Below the pieces are notes generated by a model. It ran no database searches and had not been told where the DNA came from. It worked only from the letters and a program-made list of their open reading frames with translations. From Planosporangium sp963837285 (GTDB taxonomy: Bacteria > Actinomycetota > Actinomycetes > Mycobacteriales > Micromonosporaceae): 64,000 bases of DNA. Shown in pieces: positions 26,353-34,257 of this stretch (within the stretch, counting starts at the first letter, position 1; every line of letters begins with the position of its first letter). The translations under genes and the position numbers were made by a program. Location: NCBI GenBank assembly GCA_963837285.1, contig CAWIMS010000003.1, positions 496,001 to 560,000 of the forward strand, read 5' to 3'.

Positions 26353-28029
26353 TCAGTATCGGGGAAACGACATCGTGGTGTCGACGTCGGCCGGCCGCCA
26401 GACCAGATTCCAGCTCGGCGTCGCGGTGTTCAGCAGCGTCGCGCCCGACCCTCCGTTCGCGGCGGCCCCCGGGCGCGGGCCAGGCCCGAGCCGGCGCAGC
26501 TTAGCCGCGTACATTTCCGTGTCGGCCTGGTGGATGAGCTGGTGCGCGCGCGCCTCGGCCGGCTCGCCACCTGGTTGGGGCAGGCCGACGACCGTGCCGA
26601 CGCTGGCGCTCACGACCACCGATCCACCGTCCAGCTCCACCGGCGGCGCCAGCGCCAGCGTTATCCGGTCCCGCAGCGCTTCCGCGTCGGTGGGGCCGGC
26701 CTCCCGGTAGAGAATCAGGAACTCGTCACCGCCGAAGCGCGCGACGGTGTCGTGCTCGCGTACACATTGGCTGAGCCGTCGGGTCACCTCGACCAGGACC
26801 CGGTCACCGGCCGCGTGCCCGAACCTGTCGTTGACCTTCTTGAAGCCGTCGAGATCGCAGAACAGAACGAGGCAGCCGTACGGCCCCTGTAGCTCATCTT
26901 CCAGTCTGGTCATGAACTCGGCCCGGTTGGGCAGGCCGGTCAGCGGGTCGTGGGTGGCCCGGTGGAGCAGGGCCCGCTGGTTACGGGCATGCTCCACCGC
27001 CGACCGTCCACTGCGGATGGTCGCTAGGGCCGCGATCGTCGCACCGGCGACGGCGAGCAGCGGGCCTCCGACCCGGGGACTCGCCAGCTCCTGGATGCCG
27101 AGCACGAGCGGTACCGTCGCCAGCGCCGCACCCCGCAGGACGAGCCGGCCGGCGGTCAGCGGATGTGGTGTAGCCGGCGTGTGTTCGAGCAGTCGTGGGG
27201 CGGCCGGATCCAATCCGAACAGGCCGAGCGCGGCGAGCGCGACCAGCCAGATCATCGCTGCCGCGACGCTTGCCGGGCCGGAGCGCAACACCACGACGGT
27301 CTGGCTGAGCAGCGGCCCGGTGAGCCCGACCACCAACAGCCACAGCGTGGGGGGACGGCCCGCTGTCGTCCGTACCAGTTGAGCCAGCGCGCCGGCCAGC
27401 GCGCCGAGGCCGAACACAGTGACGAAGGTGGACATTTGGACCGCCGGCCCCTGCTGGGTCGCCACCAATCTGGGCAGGATCACGGTGCTCCAGAGCAGGC
27501 CGGCGGCGGCCATGAACACGATCATGCCGTCGATGAGCGCGCCCGCGTCGACGTGGCGGCTGCGCGCCACCACCGCCACCGCGGTGGCGAAGGCGAGTGC
27601 GCAGGCGCCGATCCGGGACACTGTCACGAGTGGTTGCGCCACCGGGACGACAACGACCCAGAGCTGCGCCAGATTGGCCATGAGGAACGTCACCACGCTG
27701 CCGCACAGCAGCCACCACGGCCGGCGATCGCGGATCCTCGCGCGTCCCAGCACGCTGGACACGACGGGTACGCACAGGCAGGACGCGAGCAGCAGATCCA
27801 TCCGGCGTCCGGGTTCCGGCAGGATCGGGTACCCGGCGGTCAGCGCGAGCAGCGCGGCGATGTAGGCGACGCGTCTGCGCCAAAGGATGCGGTCGGCGTC
27901 CAACGGGACTTCCCCGCTCGTTGCGTTGTACCGCGGGGCACATGGTGGTGTGCCTGGAGCTCTGCTAGAGTCAACGTCGGCTCGGTGGTTTTCGCCCGGC
28001 TGAAGTTCGGGGAACGTTCGAGGCTTCAC
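26353..28029 (-). CDS. Membrane diguanylate cyclase (GGDEF), copy 2
   Basis: The product is 558 residues from the GTG at 28029, with an excellent AAAGGAGG site. About nine hydrophobic segments are followed by THDPLTGLPNRAEFMTRLED, VLFCDLDGFKKVNDRFGHAA and ARFGGDEFLILYREAG. The GGDEF site and the REHD inhibitory motif are both intact. It resembles copy 1 along the full length, including the membrane part, so the pair arose by duplication. The C-terminal tails differ. A promoter motif like that of copy 1 lies 71 bases upstream. The two genes are separate transcription units pointing the same way. Confidence 0.9.
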   Translation of the reverse strand: MKPRTFPELQPGENHRADVDSSRAPGTPPCAPRYNATSGEVPLDADRILWRRRVAYIAALLALTAGYPILPEPGRRMDLLLASCLCVPVVSSVLGRARIRDRRPWWLLCGSVVTFLMANLAQLWVVVVPVAQPLVTVSRIGACALAFATAVAVVARSRHVDAGALIDGMIVFMAAAGLLWSTVILPRLVATQQGPAVQMSTFVTVFGLGALAGALAQLVRTTAGRPPTLWLLVVGLTGPLLSQTVVVLRSGPASVAAAMIWLVALAALGLFGLDPAAPRLLEHTPATPHPLTAGRLVLRGAALATVPLVLGIQELASPRVGGPLLAVAGATIAALATIRSGRSAVEHARNQRALLHRATHDPLTGLPNRAEFMTRLEDELQGPYGCLVLFCDLDGFKKVNDRFGHAAGDRVLVEVTRRLSQCVREHDTVARFGGDEFLILYREAGPTDAEALRDRITLALAPPVELDGGSVVVSASVGTVVGLPQPGGEPAEARAHQLIHQADTEMYAAKLRRLGPGPRPGAAANGGSGATLLNTATPSWNLVWRPADVDTTMSFPRY

Positions 28030-28093
28030 GTCGCCTCCTTTGTGGAGTCCGCGGCAGTGACGTGCGTTTCAGTTCGACGGCGATGAACCGTTA

Positions 28094-28438
28094 TCAGTGA
28101 GTAACCTGAACTGATTCGCTTGGTTCAATTGTCGAGGCAACGGGAGCGCGACGACTCGTCCGGTGGCGCGCGGGTAACGGTGGATTCTCCAGCACGTCGC
28201 CGCCGGTCCAGTCCATGTCCGGGGGCACCGCCGCGAATATGAAGTCGCGACCGTCGCCAGCCTCGTAGTCGAACTCCCAGACCCGGCCGGAGCCATCGTG
28301 CCGCCGGATCCCGGGGCGGTGACTGGGCCGGTATCGGTGGCGGCGTCTCAGGGCGAGCACGAGCACCCCGGTGGTCACCACCGAGGCGCCGGCCAGCGGC
28401 CCCGAGGCGACACCGATCAGGCTTGCGATGCCGCTCAC
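28094..28438 (-). CDS. Small membrane-anchored hypothetical protein
   Basis: The product is 114 residues from a GTG at 28438 that overlaps the TGA of the dioxygenase (GTGA), so the two are translationally coupled. The N-terminus is one hydrophobic segment (IGVASGPLAGASVVTTGVLV) followed by an Arg-rich stretch. A soluble part contains GRVWEFDYEAGDGRDFIFAA and DMDWTGGDVLENPP. I do not recognise the family. Coupling to a dioxygenase suggests a shared process at the membrane. Its 3' end overlaps the candidate promoter of GGDEF copy 2. Confidence 0.6.
   Translation of the reverse strand: MSGIASLIGVASGPLAGASVVTTGVLVLALRRRHRYRPSHRPGIRRHDGSGRVWEFDYEAGDGRDFIFAAVPPDMDWTGGDVLENPPLPARHRTSRRAPVASTIEPSESVQVTH
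28100..28128 (-). promoter_or_regulatory. ECF-like promoter, GAACC-N16-GTTAC (GGDEF copy 2)
   Basis: On the minus strand TTGAACC is followed after exactly 16 bases by GTTACT, 71 bases before the start of GGDEF copy 2. It lies inside the final codons of the small membrane protein gene, so its conservation relative to 26274-26302 is not explained by coding constraint. The adjoining bases GAATCA and CTGAT also match between the two copies. Confidence 0.5.
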
Positions 28439-29109
28439 GACGCGGTTCCGCCGATGACGAAATCGAACGACCCCGGATACTGGTTGCACGCGTGCCTACC
28501 GAGCGAAATGGTGTGGCTACGGTCGATGTGGTGATCGCGGGAGTTCAATCTGCGGATGTCCAGCCCGTACACGCGCATGGTGTCGGGAAAGAACAGTTCG
28601 GTGGCGATCACGGGTGCGTGCGGCGTGATGACCGTCACGTGTACGTGCGGGGTCCGGGTGCCGTAGGCGCGGGGTACGACGGTTTCCAGGGCGTAGCTAC
28701 CGCCGGCATCGGTGTGCTGGTGGCCGTGGACCAGATAGAACGGGTTGCCGTACCGGTCGGACTCGTGGGCCTGCCAGAACTCCAGCATCGCCCCGGGCAC
28801 CGGGCGGTGGCGGTCGTCGACCACCTGTCCGGCGAGGCTCAGCAGCACCCCGTCCACATCGGGGGTGACCAGATTGCGGCGTTGCGCGGGCGGCTGGGTC
28901 TCCAGCGACGAGGTGAGCCGGTTCGCGGACGCGGGATCGTTTCCGGTCGTGCAACACGGCGGGAGGACCTGCTCCCCGCCCGTGCGGGGCCGGGCCAGGT
29001 CACCGGTGATCCAATCGGCGAATGTACCGAGCGTCTGGCCGAGCCGTGACATCGACCGTCGGGGGAGACGTCCGACATCGACCAGGGCGCTGCTTCGTGA
29101 CGTTTGCAT
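28435..29109 (-). CDS. Intradiol ring-cleavage dioxygenase
   Basis: The product is 224 residues from the ATG at 29109, with an AGGAGGAG site. After about 70 poorly conserved residues comes the catechol/protocatechuate dioxygenase core: LAGQVVDDRHRPVPGAMLEF, WQAHESDRYGNPFY, TDAGGSYALETVVPRAYG, TRTPHVHVTV. The Tyr in PRAYG and the two His in PHVHV correspond to non-haem Fe(III) ligands of the family. It would cleave an ortho-dihydroxy aromatic ring. It could act on a polyketide intermediate or serve ordinary aromatic catabolism; its promoter motif, shared with the GGDEF genes, does not point to the PKS. A small membrane protein is coupled downstream. Confidence 0.82.
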   Translation of the reverse strand: MQTSRSSALVDVGRLPRRSMSRLGQTLGTFADWITGDLARPRTGGEQVLPPCCTTGNDPASANRLTSSLETQPPAQRRNLVTPDVDGVLLSLAGQVVDDRHRPVPGAMLEFWQAHESDRYGNPFYLVHGHQHTDAGGSYALETVVPRAYGTRTPHVHVTVITPHAPVIATELFFPDTMRVYGLDIRRLNSRDHHIDRSHTISLGRHACNQYPGSFDFVIGGTAS

Positions 29110-29932
29110 GGACTCCTCCTCGAAACTGCCCGTGGTCCGGCGCGCGTGTACGCGGCGCCAGATACCGGCGTCGAGGTCGCTACCGTCGCGGACAGCCCAT
29201 CGATCCACTGCGCTATCGTCTGGAGCGCTGCCGGTGGACACCACCGAGGGAAGGCGGGCAGGATGGCGATGCCCACCGACAGCAGCGGGCGGTACATCGG
29301 TAAGTAACCCGATCTATTGGTTGCGGGTTCATCCGGGAGTGACGGCCACCCTTTGCCACCGAGAACTTAGGCGGCGGAACCGAACGGTTCGTCTGGCGGA
29401 CGACCGGGGTCGCGGACGTAGGCCGGCGGCCGGTCAGGGCGGCCAGGTCGCGTCCGTGATTCCCAGCCGGCGCGACAGTTCGCGCCGGTGCGGCAGGCCG
29501 GCCGGATAGAACGCCTTTCCTGACGTGCCAATCGCGGTCTGCGATCACTCTATGTGCTCTGCCGGACCGTCGTGCGGCTCACCGCGAGACGTTGCTCAGC
29601 GCACGGTGACGAAGCCCGGCTCCGGGCGTATTCCCAGGTGCCGATGTCTTGACGGCCGAAGGCAGAGATCCTATGTTCGGTCAGGTTCCCCGCAAAAGGT
29701 CCGACGGCCCGTCCACCCGGCGTCCAGCGGCACGTGGCGCGAACGGCCGGCGTGACTCGACGGGTCAGGGCGCCGCCGGCCCCAGCAGCGTGCCGGGGAA
29801 ACGTCCTACCTCCGGGTCGCTTGCACGCCTTCGCGGGTGGCTCGACATGGCGACCGCAGCGGGAGGCCCGCCCCCATCGGTGCGCACCGACGCCCCACCG
29901 TCGGCGCCCGGCGGGGCGGGGGAGAGGCAACG
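29110..29932. other. Intergenic stretch of about 820 bases without a supported gene
   Basis: This lies between the divergent dioxygenase and fucosidase genes. It holds the dioxygenase promoter candidate at 29303-29332 and a GGAGAGG site just before the fucosidase. Short open frames occur on both strands, but their translations are low-complexity Arg/Gly/Pro and lack recognisable motifs. A minus-strand segment near 29440-29520 reads FYPAGLPHRRELSRRLGI in one frame and could be debris of a lost gene, without further support. Confidence 0.4.
29303..29332 (-). promoter_or_regulatory. ECF-like promoter, GAACC-N17-GTTAC (intradiol dioxygenase)
   Basis: On the minus strand ATGAACC is followed after 17 bases by GTTACT, then TACCGAT, close to the TACTGAT and CACTGAT seen in the other two copies. 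It lies 194 bases upstream of the dioxygenase ATG in non-coding sequence. This third occurrence, in front of an unrelated gene, makes a shared regulon more likely than simple duplication of the GGDEF gene. Confidence 0.45.
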
Positions 29933-32047
29933 ATGATCAAGACCATAGCGATCCGGCGGTGGGCGCTCACCCGGCTCGCCATCCTCACCGGGGTTCTCAG
30001 CCTGGCGCTGGCCACGGTCGGCGCGCCGCCGGCGCATGCCGAACTGTTCAACCCACGCCAGACCTGGTTGCGCAACGCGACGGCCGGGCTGTTCCTGCAC
30101 TGGGGTTTGCGCACCGACACCGGCGACCCGACTCAGCCGCAGTTGGGCGACGAGGACTGCGCCAAGTGGGAAGCCAACGTCACCAACAGCGGCTGGAGCG
30201 CCAACAAGTGGATCTCGGCGGCCAAGAAGCTGCACGCCGGTTACATCGTGCTGACCACCTTCCACAGCCGGCTCGGCTACGCCCGGGCCTGGCCATCGAA
30301 GATTCCCGGTAGCTGCTCGACCAAGCGGGACTTCCTCGGCGAGACCATCGCGGCGGGGAAGGCCGCCGGGATCAAGGTCATCCTGTACATGACCGACGAC
30401 CCGCAGTGGTGGAGCCAGGGCGGTCACTGCGCCAGCCAGACCATGCCGTGCCCCACCACCGACTGGCTGCGCGGTTCGGCCGAGTACTCGAAGTTCAAGG
30501 GCCACCCGGTCGACCTGCACACCCGCAACGGCTTCGGCGAGTACAGCTACGACAACTTCTTCGAGGTCATGCGCAACTACCCCGACCTCGCCGGATTCTG
30601 GATCGACAACGACAACGCGTACTGGGAGCAGCACAACCTGTACCAGCAGATCCACCAGCTGCGCCCGGACATGCTGCTGTCCAACAACAACGAGGACACG
30701 CCGGAGATGGACACGGTCTCCAACGAGCAGAAGACCGGCATGACCCCGCCGTACGACTACAACTCGGCGCTGTGGACCTCGATGCCACGCCTGACCGAGT
30801 CCGACTACAAGCTGCCCAGCAAGGGCAACTGGTGGTACGACGGGGATGGCGCCAGCCAGGCGGGCGGCTCCCCGGTGGACTACAAGCTGAGCATCGGGCG
30901 GCTGATCTCCAACGTCGGTGCGTCCAGCAAGGCCCTGGAAGCGGAGACGTCCAAGGTCAACGGTGACTTCCCGCCGAACCAGGAGGCGTTCAACAACTTC
31001 GCCAACGGCTTCCTGACGCCGATCTGGGAGTCGATCCACGGCGTCGAGGGCGGCGGGTACATGTACGGCGGCCTGGAGCCGGGTGCCTGGAACGACGGGG
31101 CGTACGGGTTCACCACGATCAGCAAGACCAACCCGGACCTCCAGTACGTGCACGCCATCGACAAGCCGACCGCCGGCACCTCGCTGACGTTGCGCGACAA
31201 CGGGTACGTGGTGAAGAAGGTCACCGACGTGCGGACCTGCCAGGAGTTCGGGTTCACCCAGAACGCCGGGTACCTGACGATCAACGGGGTAACCAACTGG
31301 GACCCGTACGACACGGTGTTCAAGGTGGAGACCAGCGGCCGCACCGGCATCTACCCGGCCGGCTCGGTCAAGGCGGCGGCGTCGGTGTCCGCGCCAGGCT
31401 ATGACGCGTCCAACCTGGCCGACGGCAAGTACGACTACTACAAGTGGTGGGACAACAACGGGACCCTGCCGGCCACGATCACGCTCGACCTGGGCAGCTC
31501 CAAGAAGGCCGCGTACCTGGCGATCAACCAGAAGGAGTGGTCGTCGACGCAGCCCCGGGTCTCGTTCGGGCACCCGGAGGACTCGGCCCGGATCAAGGAC
31601 TACACGGTCGACGTGAGCTCCGACGGGACCACCTGGACACCGGTCACCATCGGCGTGATGAAGAGCGCCCGCGCGGTGCAGACGATCGACCTGGGCGTGC
31701 CATCGACCCGGTACGTGCGGCTGACCGTCAAGACCACGTGGGCGGCGGCGAACCTCACCGAGTACGCCAACAAGCTGAAGATCGACGAGATGTGGGTCGG
31801 CGGCGACACCCCGGCCAACACCAGCGGAGGCACGCCGGCCCCGGCGCCCAGCACCTGCCCGAGCGGCGGCTCCGGCGGCGGTAGCGGCGACGGGACCGGG
31901 GGGACTGGCGGTTCAGCGGGCGGCGGGCTGCCGATCACCGGCACGGACGTGGCGTTGGTCGTCGGCCTGGGCAGCGTACTGATCACGCTCGGTGGCTTCC
32001 TGGTGCTGGCCGCCCGGCGCCGCCGGCTCGTCGCCGAGCCCGAGTAA
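29933..32047 (+). CDS. Secreted, cell-wall-anchored GH29 alpha-L-fucosidase
   Basis: The product is 704 residues. Residues 1-36 are a signal peptide ending in PPAHA. A GH29 barrel follows: ATAGLFLHWGLRTDTGD, HAGYIVLTTFHSRLG, and DLAGFWIDNDNAYWE, whose Asp fits the catalytic nucleophile position. Residues about 470-600 form an F5/8-type (CBM32-like) carbohydrate-binding domain, including ITLDLGSSKKAAYLAI and TRYVRLTVKTTWAA. A Gly/Ser/Thr-rich spacer leads to the sortase signal LPITGTD, a hydrophobic segment and an RRRR tail. It would release fucose from glycans while attached to the wall. The general acid/base cannot be assigned by eye, so the exact glycosidase specificity is uncertain. The next gene is convergent. 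Confidence 0.85.
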   Translation: MIKTIAIRRWALTRLAILTGVLSLALATVGAPPAHAELFNPRQTWLRNATAGLFLHWGLRTDTGDPTQPQLGDEDCAKWEANVTNSGWSANKWISAAKKLHAGYIVLTTFHSRLGYARAWPSKIPGSCSTKRDFLGETIAAGKAAGIKVILYMTDDPQWWSQGGHCASQTMPCPTTDWLRGSAEYSKFKGHPVDLHTRNGFGEYSYDNFFEVMRNYPDLAGFWIDNDNAYWEQHNLYQQIHQLRPDMLLSNNNEDTPEMDTVSNEQKTGMTPPYDYNSALWTSMPRLTESDYKLPSKGNWWYDGDGASQAGGSPVDYKLSIGRLISNVGASSKALEAETSKVNGDFPPNQEAFNNFANGFLTPIWESIHGVEGGGYMYGGLEPGAWNDGAYGFTTISKTNPDLQYVHAIDKPTAGTSLTLRDNGYVVKKVTDVRTCQEFGFTQNAGYLTINGVTNWDPYDTVFKVETSGRTGIYPAGSVKAAASVSAPGYDASNLADGKYDYYKWWDNNGTLPATITLDLGSSKKAAYLAINQKEWSSTQPRVSFGHPEDSARIKDYTVDVSSDGTTWTPVTIGVMKSARAVQTIDLGVPSTRYVRLTVKTTWAAANLTEYANKLKIDEMWVGGDTPANTSGGTPAPAPSTCPSGGSGGGSGDGTGGTGGSAGGGLPITGTDVALVVGLGSVLITLGGFLVLAARRRRLVAEPE

Positions 32048-32053
32048 AAGTTC

Positions 32054-32120
32054 GGCACAACTTCCGGCAAGTTGTGGCCTCAGTACGGTGCTGAGGCCAC
32101 AACTTCCGGGAAGTTGCGGC
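32054..32120. repeat. Composite palindromic element, copy A
   Basis: Three hairpins stand in a row. CAACTT/AAGTTG surrounds CCGGC at 32058-32074. A perfect 13-base stem gttgtggcctcag pairs 32071-32083 with 32091-32103 around a 7-base loop. A second CAACTT/AAGTTG surrounds CCGGG at 32100-32116. It fills the gap between the convergent fucosidase and SMP-30 genes and may serve as a bidirectional terminator. A related copy lies at 34179-34246, so it is more likely a dispersed repeat family that has been used as a terminator here. Confidence 0.65.
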
Positions 32121-32125
32121 GATGG

Positions 32126-32961
32126 TCACGGCCGCCCGGCGCCGGGCACTTCGACCGGGACGGTCAGGATCTCTCCGGTGCGGGGCCCCTCGGTCAACCG
32201 CCGCAGGTTGTCGGTGATGCCGTCGGCTGTGCGCCACTCGGCGGTCATGATGAACAGGGTCCGCCGGTCCGGGCCGCCGAGCATCAGCGCGAACGGTGCC
32301 CGGTTCTCGCGCAGTTCGATGCGTTGCAGGACTTTGCCTCCCTCGGCGACGCGGGCGACCGACAATCCGCCGGTCGAGACCCACACCGCGCCTTCGGCGT
32401 CCAGGCAGATGCCGTCCGGGCCGAGGTCCTCGGCGAAGACCCGGCGGCCGGACAGCTCTCCGTCGGCGTCGATGTCGAACGCGGTGAGCCGGCGGGCGAA
32501 CGACTCAGAGATGATCAGCGTCCGGTCGTCCGGCGTGATGATCATGCCGTTGGGAAACTGGATGTCGTCCGCGACCTGCCGGACTGTCCCGTCCGGTGTG
32601 ACGAGCTTGATGTAGCCCGGCTTGGGAGCCCCGCCGCCCACGAAGTCGAAGTCCGCACCGTTGACGTAGACGTTGCCATGCCCGTCCACGACGATCTCGT
32701 TCGCGTGCTGCTCGGCGAGGACGACCATCGACCCGTCCGGCCGCTGACGGCGCACCTTGTCCCCGGTCACGAGCAGGCTGCCGTCGTGCAGCCAGTCGAT
32801 GGAGTACCCCATGGCGTGGCTGCCCGGCTCCAGGGTGTGCCGGACCTCCGGCGTGCCGTCCATGTCGACCGCGACGACCTGCCGGTCGATCCAGTTGCAG
32901 AACCACAGCCGGCCCTCGTGCCACCGCGGCGACTCAGGAACTCCCAGACCCGCGTCCTCAC
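32126..32961 (-). CDS. SMP-30/gluconolactonase family protein, N-terminus frameshifted
   Basis: The continuous frame from the ATG at 32863 gives 245 residues of a beta-propeller: MGYSIDWLHDGSLLVTGDKV, LYFNVNGADF-type repeats, FPNGMIITPDDRTLIISESF, DGICLDAEGAVWVS. The same frame is open upstream and encodes GLGVPESPRWHEGRLWFCNW, a typical SMP-30 beginning, yet contains no start codon until far upstream. The GTG at 32961 (VRTRV) is in another frame about 15 bases before this block, so a small deletion near 32945 has probably separated the true start from the body. Family members hydrolyse lactones or related esters with a bound metal. It precedes no obvious partner gene; the siderophore operon lies upstream. 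Confidence 0.7.
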
Positions 32962-32968
32962 TCCGGCC

Positions 32969-33033
32969 CGTCGATCTAGGACGAATGGTGCCCCAAAAGG
33001 AACATATCGCCCACCATTCGTCCTAGATCGACG
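32969..33033. repeat. Perfect 22-base inverted repeat
   Basis: The arms at 32969-32990 and 33012-33033 are exact reverse complements (cgtcgatctaggacgaatgg plus tg), separated by 21 bases including AAAAGGAACATAT. It lies between the decarboxylase stop at 33056 and the SMP-30 start, both on the minus strand. It could terminate the siderophore operon, or it may be a mobile hairpin. The A/T-rich loop and the CTAG in each arm stand out from the surrounding GC-rich DNA. Confidence 0.7.
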
Positions 33034-33055
33034 AGGAATCCCCGGGGAGGGGGGC

Positions 33056-34174
33056 TCAGGCGGTTACGACGAAGCGGGGCGGGTTGTGGCGTAGGAAGTC
33101 GTGGTGCGAGATGTCCCAGCCGTAGCCGCCGGCGTTGCCGAACACGAGCACGTCGCCGACCCGCAACCGGTCCACCCGCTGCGCACGGGTCAGCACGTCA
33201 CGCGGCGTGCACAGCTCACCGACCGCGTCCACCGCCACGTCACGGACCTCGGGGCGCGGGTACGGGTGGGGCCAGGCGTCGACCGGCAGCACCGCGAACG
33301 GGTGGCTGTATCCCCACGCGGCCGGTAACCGGAAATGATGGGTACCGCCCCGGAGCACCGCGAACCAGCGGCCGTGGGTGCGCTTGAGGTCGACTACCTC
33401 GGCGGCGTACCACCCGGCCGCGGCGACCAGGTACCGCCCCGGTTCGAAGGCGAGCCGCCGCCCGTCCAGCCCGGCCAGGCCGGACCGCAGCGCGGCCAGG
33501 TCGAAGCGCGAGCCGCCGGTGTAGTCGATCCCGAAGCCGCCGCCCACGTTGACGTAGTGGAGGTCGATGTCGAGCCGGGAAGCCGCCGCCACCGACCAGT
33601 CCACCGCGTCGCGGACGTACCCGGCGTGCGCGGCGGCGTCGAGATTGTTGGACACGGCGTGCAGGTGGAACCCGATCGGCGCCAGGCCCAGCGACCGGGC
33701 GGTGGCGACGGCCTCGTCCAATGTGGACTCGTCGATGCCGAACGGTGTGGGTACGCCCGTCATCCGGTGGCTACCGGTGAGACCGACGTCGGCGCGGTTC
33801 ACCCGCAGCGCGATCCGCTGTCCACCGGCCGCCGCGAGCCGGTGCAGCTCCAGAGTGCTTTCGACGTGTACCAGCGCACCGGCCCGCACCGCGGCGGCCA
33901 GCTCGGCGTCGGTCTTGGCCGGCCCGCCGAACGCGATCTCCCTGGCGCCAGCGTCGACCGCGAGATCCAGCTCGCCACCGGAGGCCACCTCCAGCCCGTC
34001 CACCTCGGCGGCGAGTGTCGCCACGACGTCCGGGTGACCGTTGGCCTTCACCGCGTACAGCAGCGTCGACCCGGCAGGCAGGGCGGCCCGCACGTCGGCG
34101 GCCGCCCGGCGCAGCGCGGTCCGGTCGTACACATAGGCACAGACCGGCGTGGGCACCGCTCGCAGCGCGTCCAT
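33056..34174 (-). CDS. PLP-dependent decarboxylase, siderophore type (alanine racemase-like fold III)
   Basis: The product is 372 residues from the ATG at 34174. PLP-binding Lys lies in STLLYAVKANGHPDVVATLA, followed by GLEVASGGELDLAVDAGARE and FGGPAKTDAELAAA. The C-terminal part has HYVNVGGGFGIDYTG and FEPGRYLVA, and ends FGNAGGYGWDISHHDFLRHN. This is the LysA/PvsE/SbnH group; next to IucA/IucC synthetases such enzymes decarboxylate a citryl-amino acid intermediate (established for vibrioferrin and staphyloferrin B). The alternative ATG at 34261 overlaps the stop of the synthetase gene, but its first 29 codons would come from the palindromic repeat. Downstream is a 22-base hairpin. Confidence 0.85.
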   Translation of the reverse strand: MDALRAVPTPVCAYVYDRTALRRAAADVRAALPAGSTLLYAVKANGHPDVVATLAAEVDGLEVASGGELDLAVDAGAREIAFGGPAKTDAELAAAVRAGALVHVESTLELHRLAAAGGQRIALRVNRADVGLTGSHRMTGVPTPFGIDESTLDEAVATARSLGLAPIGFHLHAVSNNLDAAAHAGYVRDAVDWSVAAASRLDIDLHYVNVGGGFGIDYTGGSRFDLAALRSGLAGLDGRRLAFEPGRYLVAAAGWYAAEVVDLKRTHGRWFAVLRGGTHHFRLPAAWGYSHPFAVLPVDAWPHPYPRPEVRDVAVDAVGELCTPRDVLTRAQRVDRLRVGDVLVFGNAGGYGWDISHHDFLRHNPPRFVVTA

Positions 34175-34178
34175 GATC

Positions 34179-34246
34179 GGCACAACTTCCGGCACGTTGT
34201 GGCCAAAACCCCCGCCGGAGGCCACTGTTTCCGGGAAGTTGCGCCG
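34179..34246. repeat. Composite palindromic element, copy B
   Basis: The left half GGCACAACTTCCGGCACGTT-GTGGCC is nearly identical to copy A at 32054, and the right half GAGGCCACTGTTTCCGGGAA-GTTGCG matches with a few changes. The orientation is the same as copy A, about 2.1 kb away. The central stem is reduced to GTGGCC/GGCCAC. It sits directly upstream of the decarboxylase ATG and 12 bases after the end of the synthetase gene. One open frame crosses it, so it may be translated as a 29-residue N-terminal extension. Confidence 0.6.
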
Positions 34247-34257
34247 ATCTTGGGGGC

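Noticed and set aside
29765..31573. A 602-codon minus-strand frame opposite the fucosidase
   Set aside because: The translation is Val/Gly/Arg-rich and lacks motifs, and the plus strand carries an unmistakable GH29 protein.
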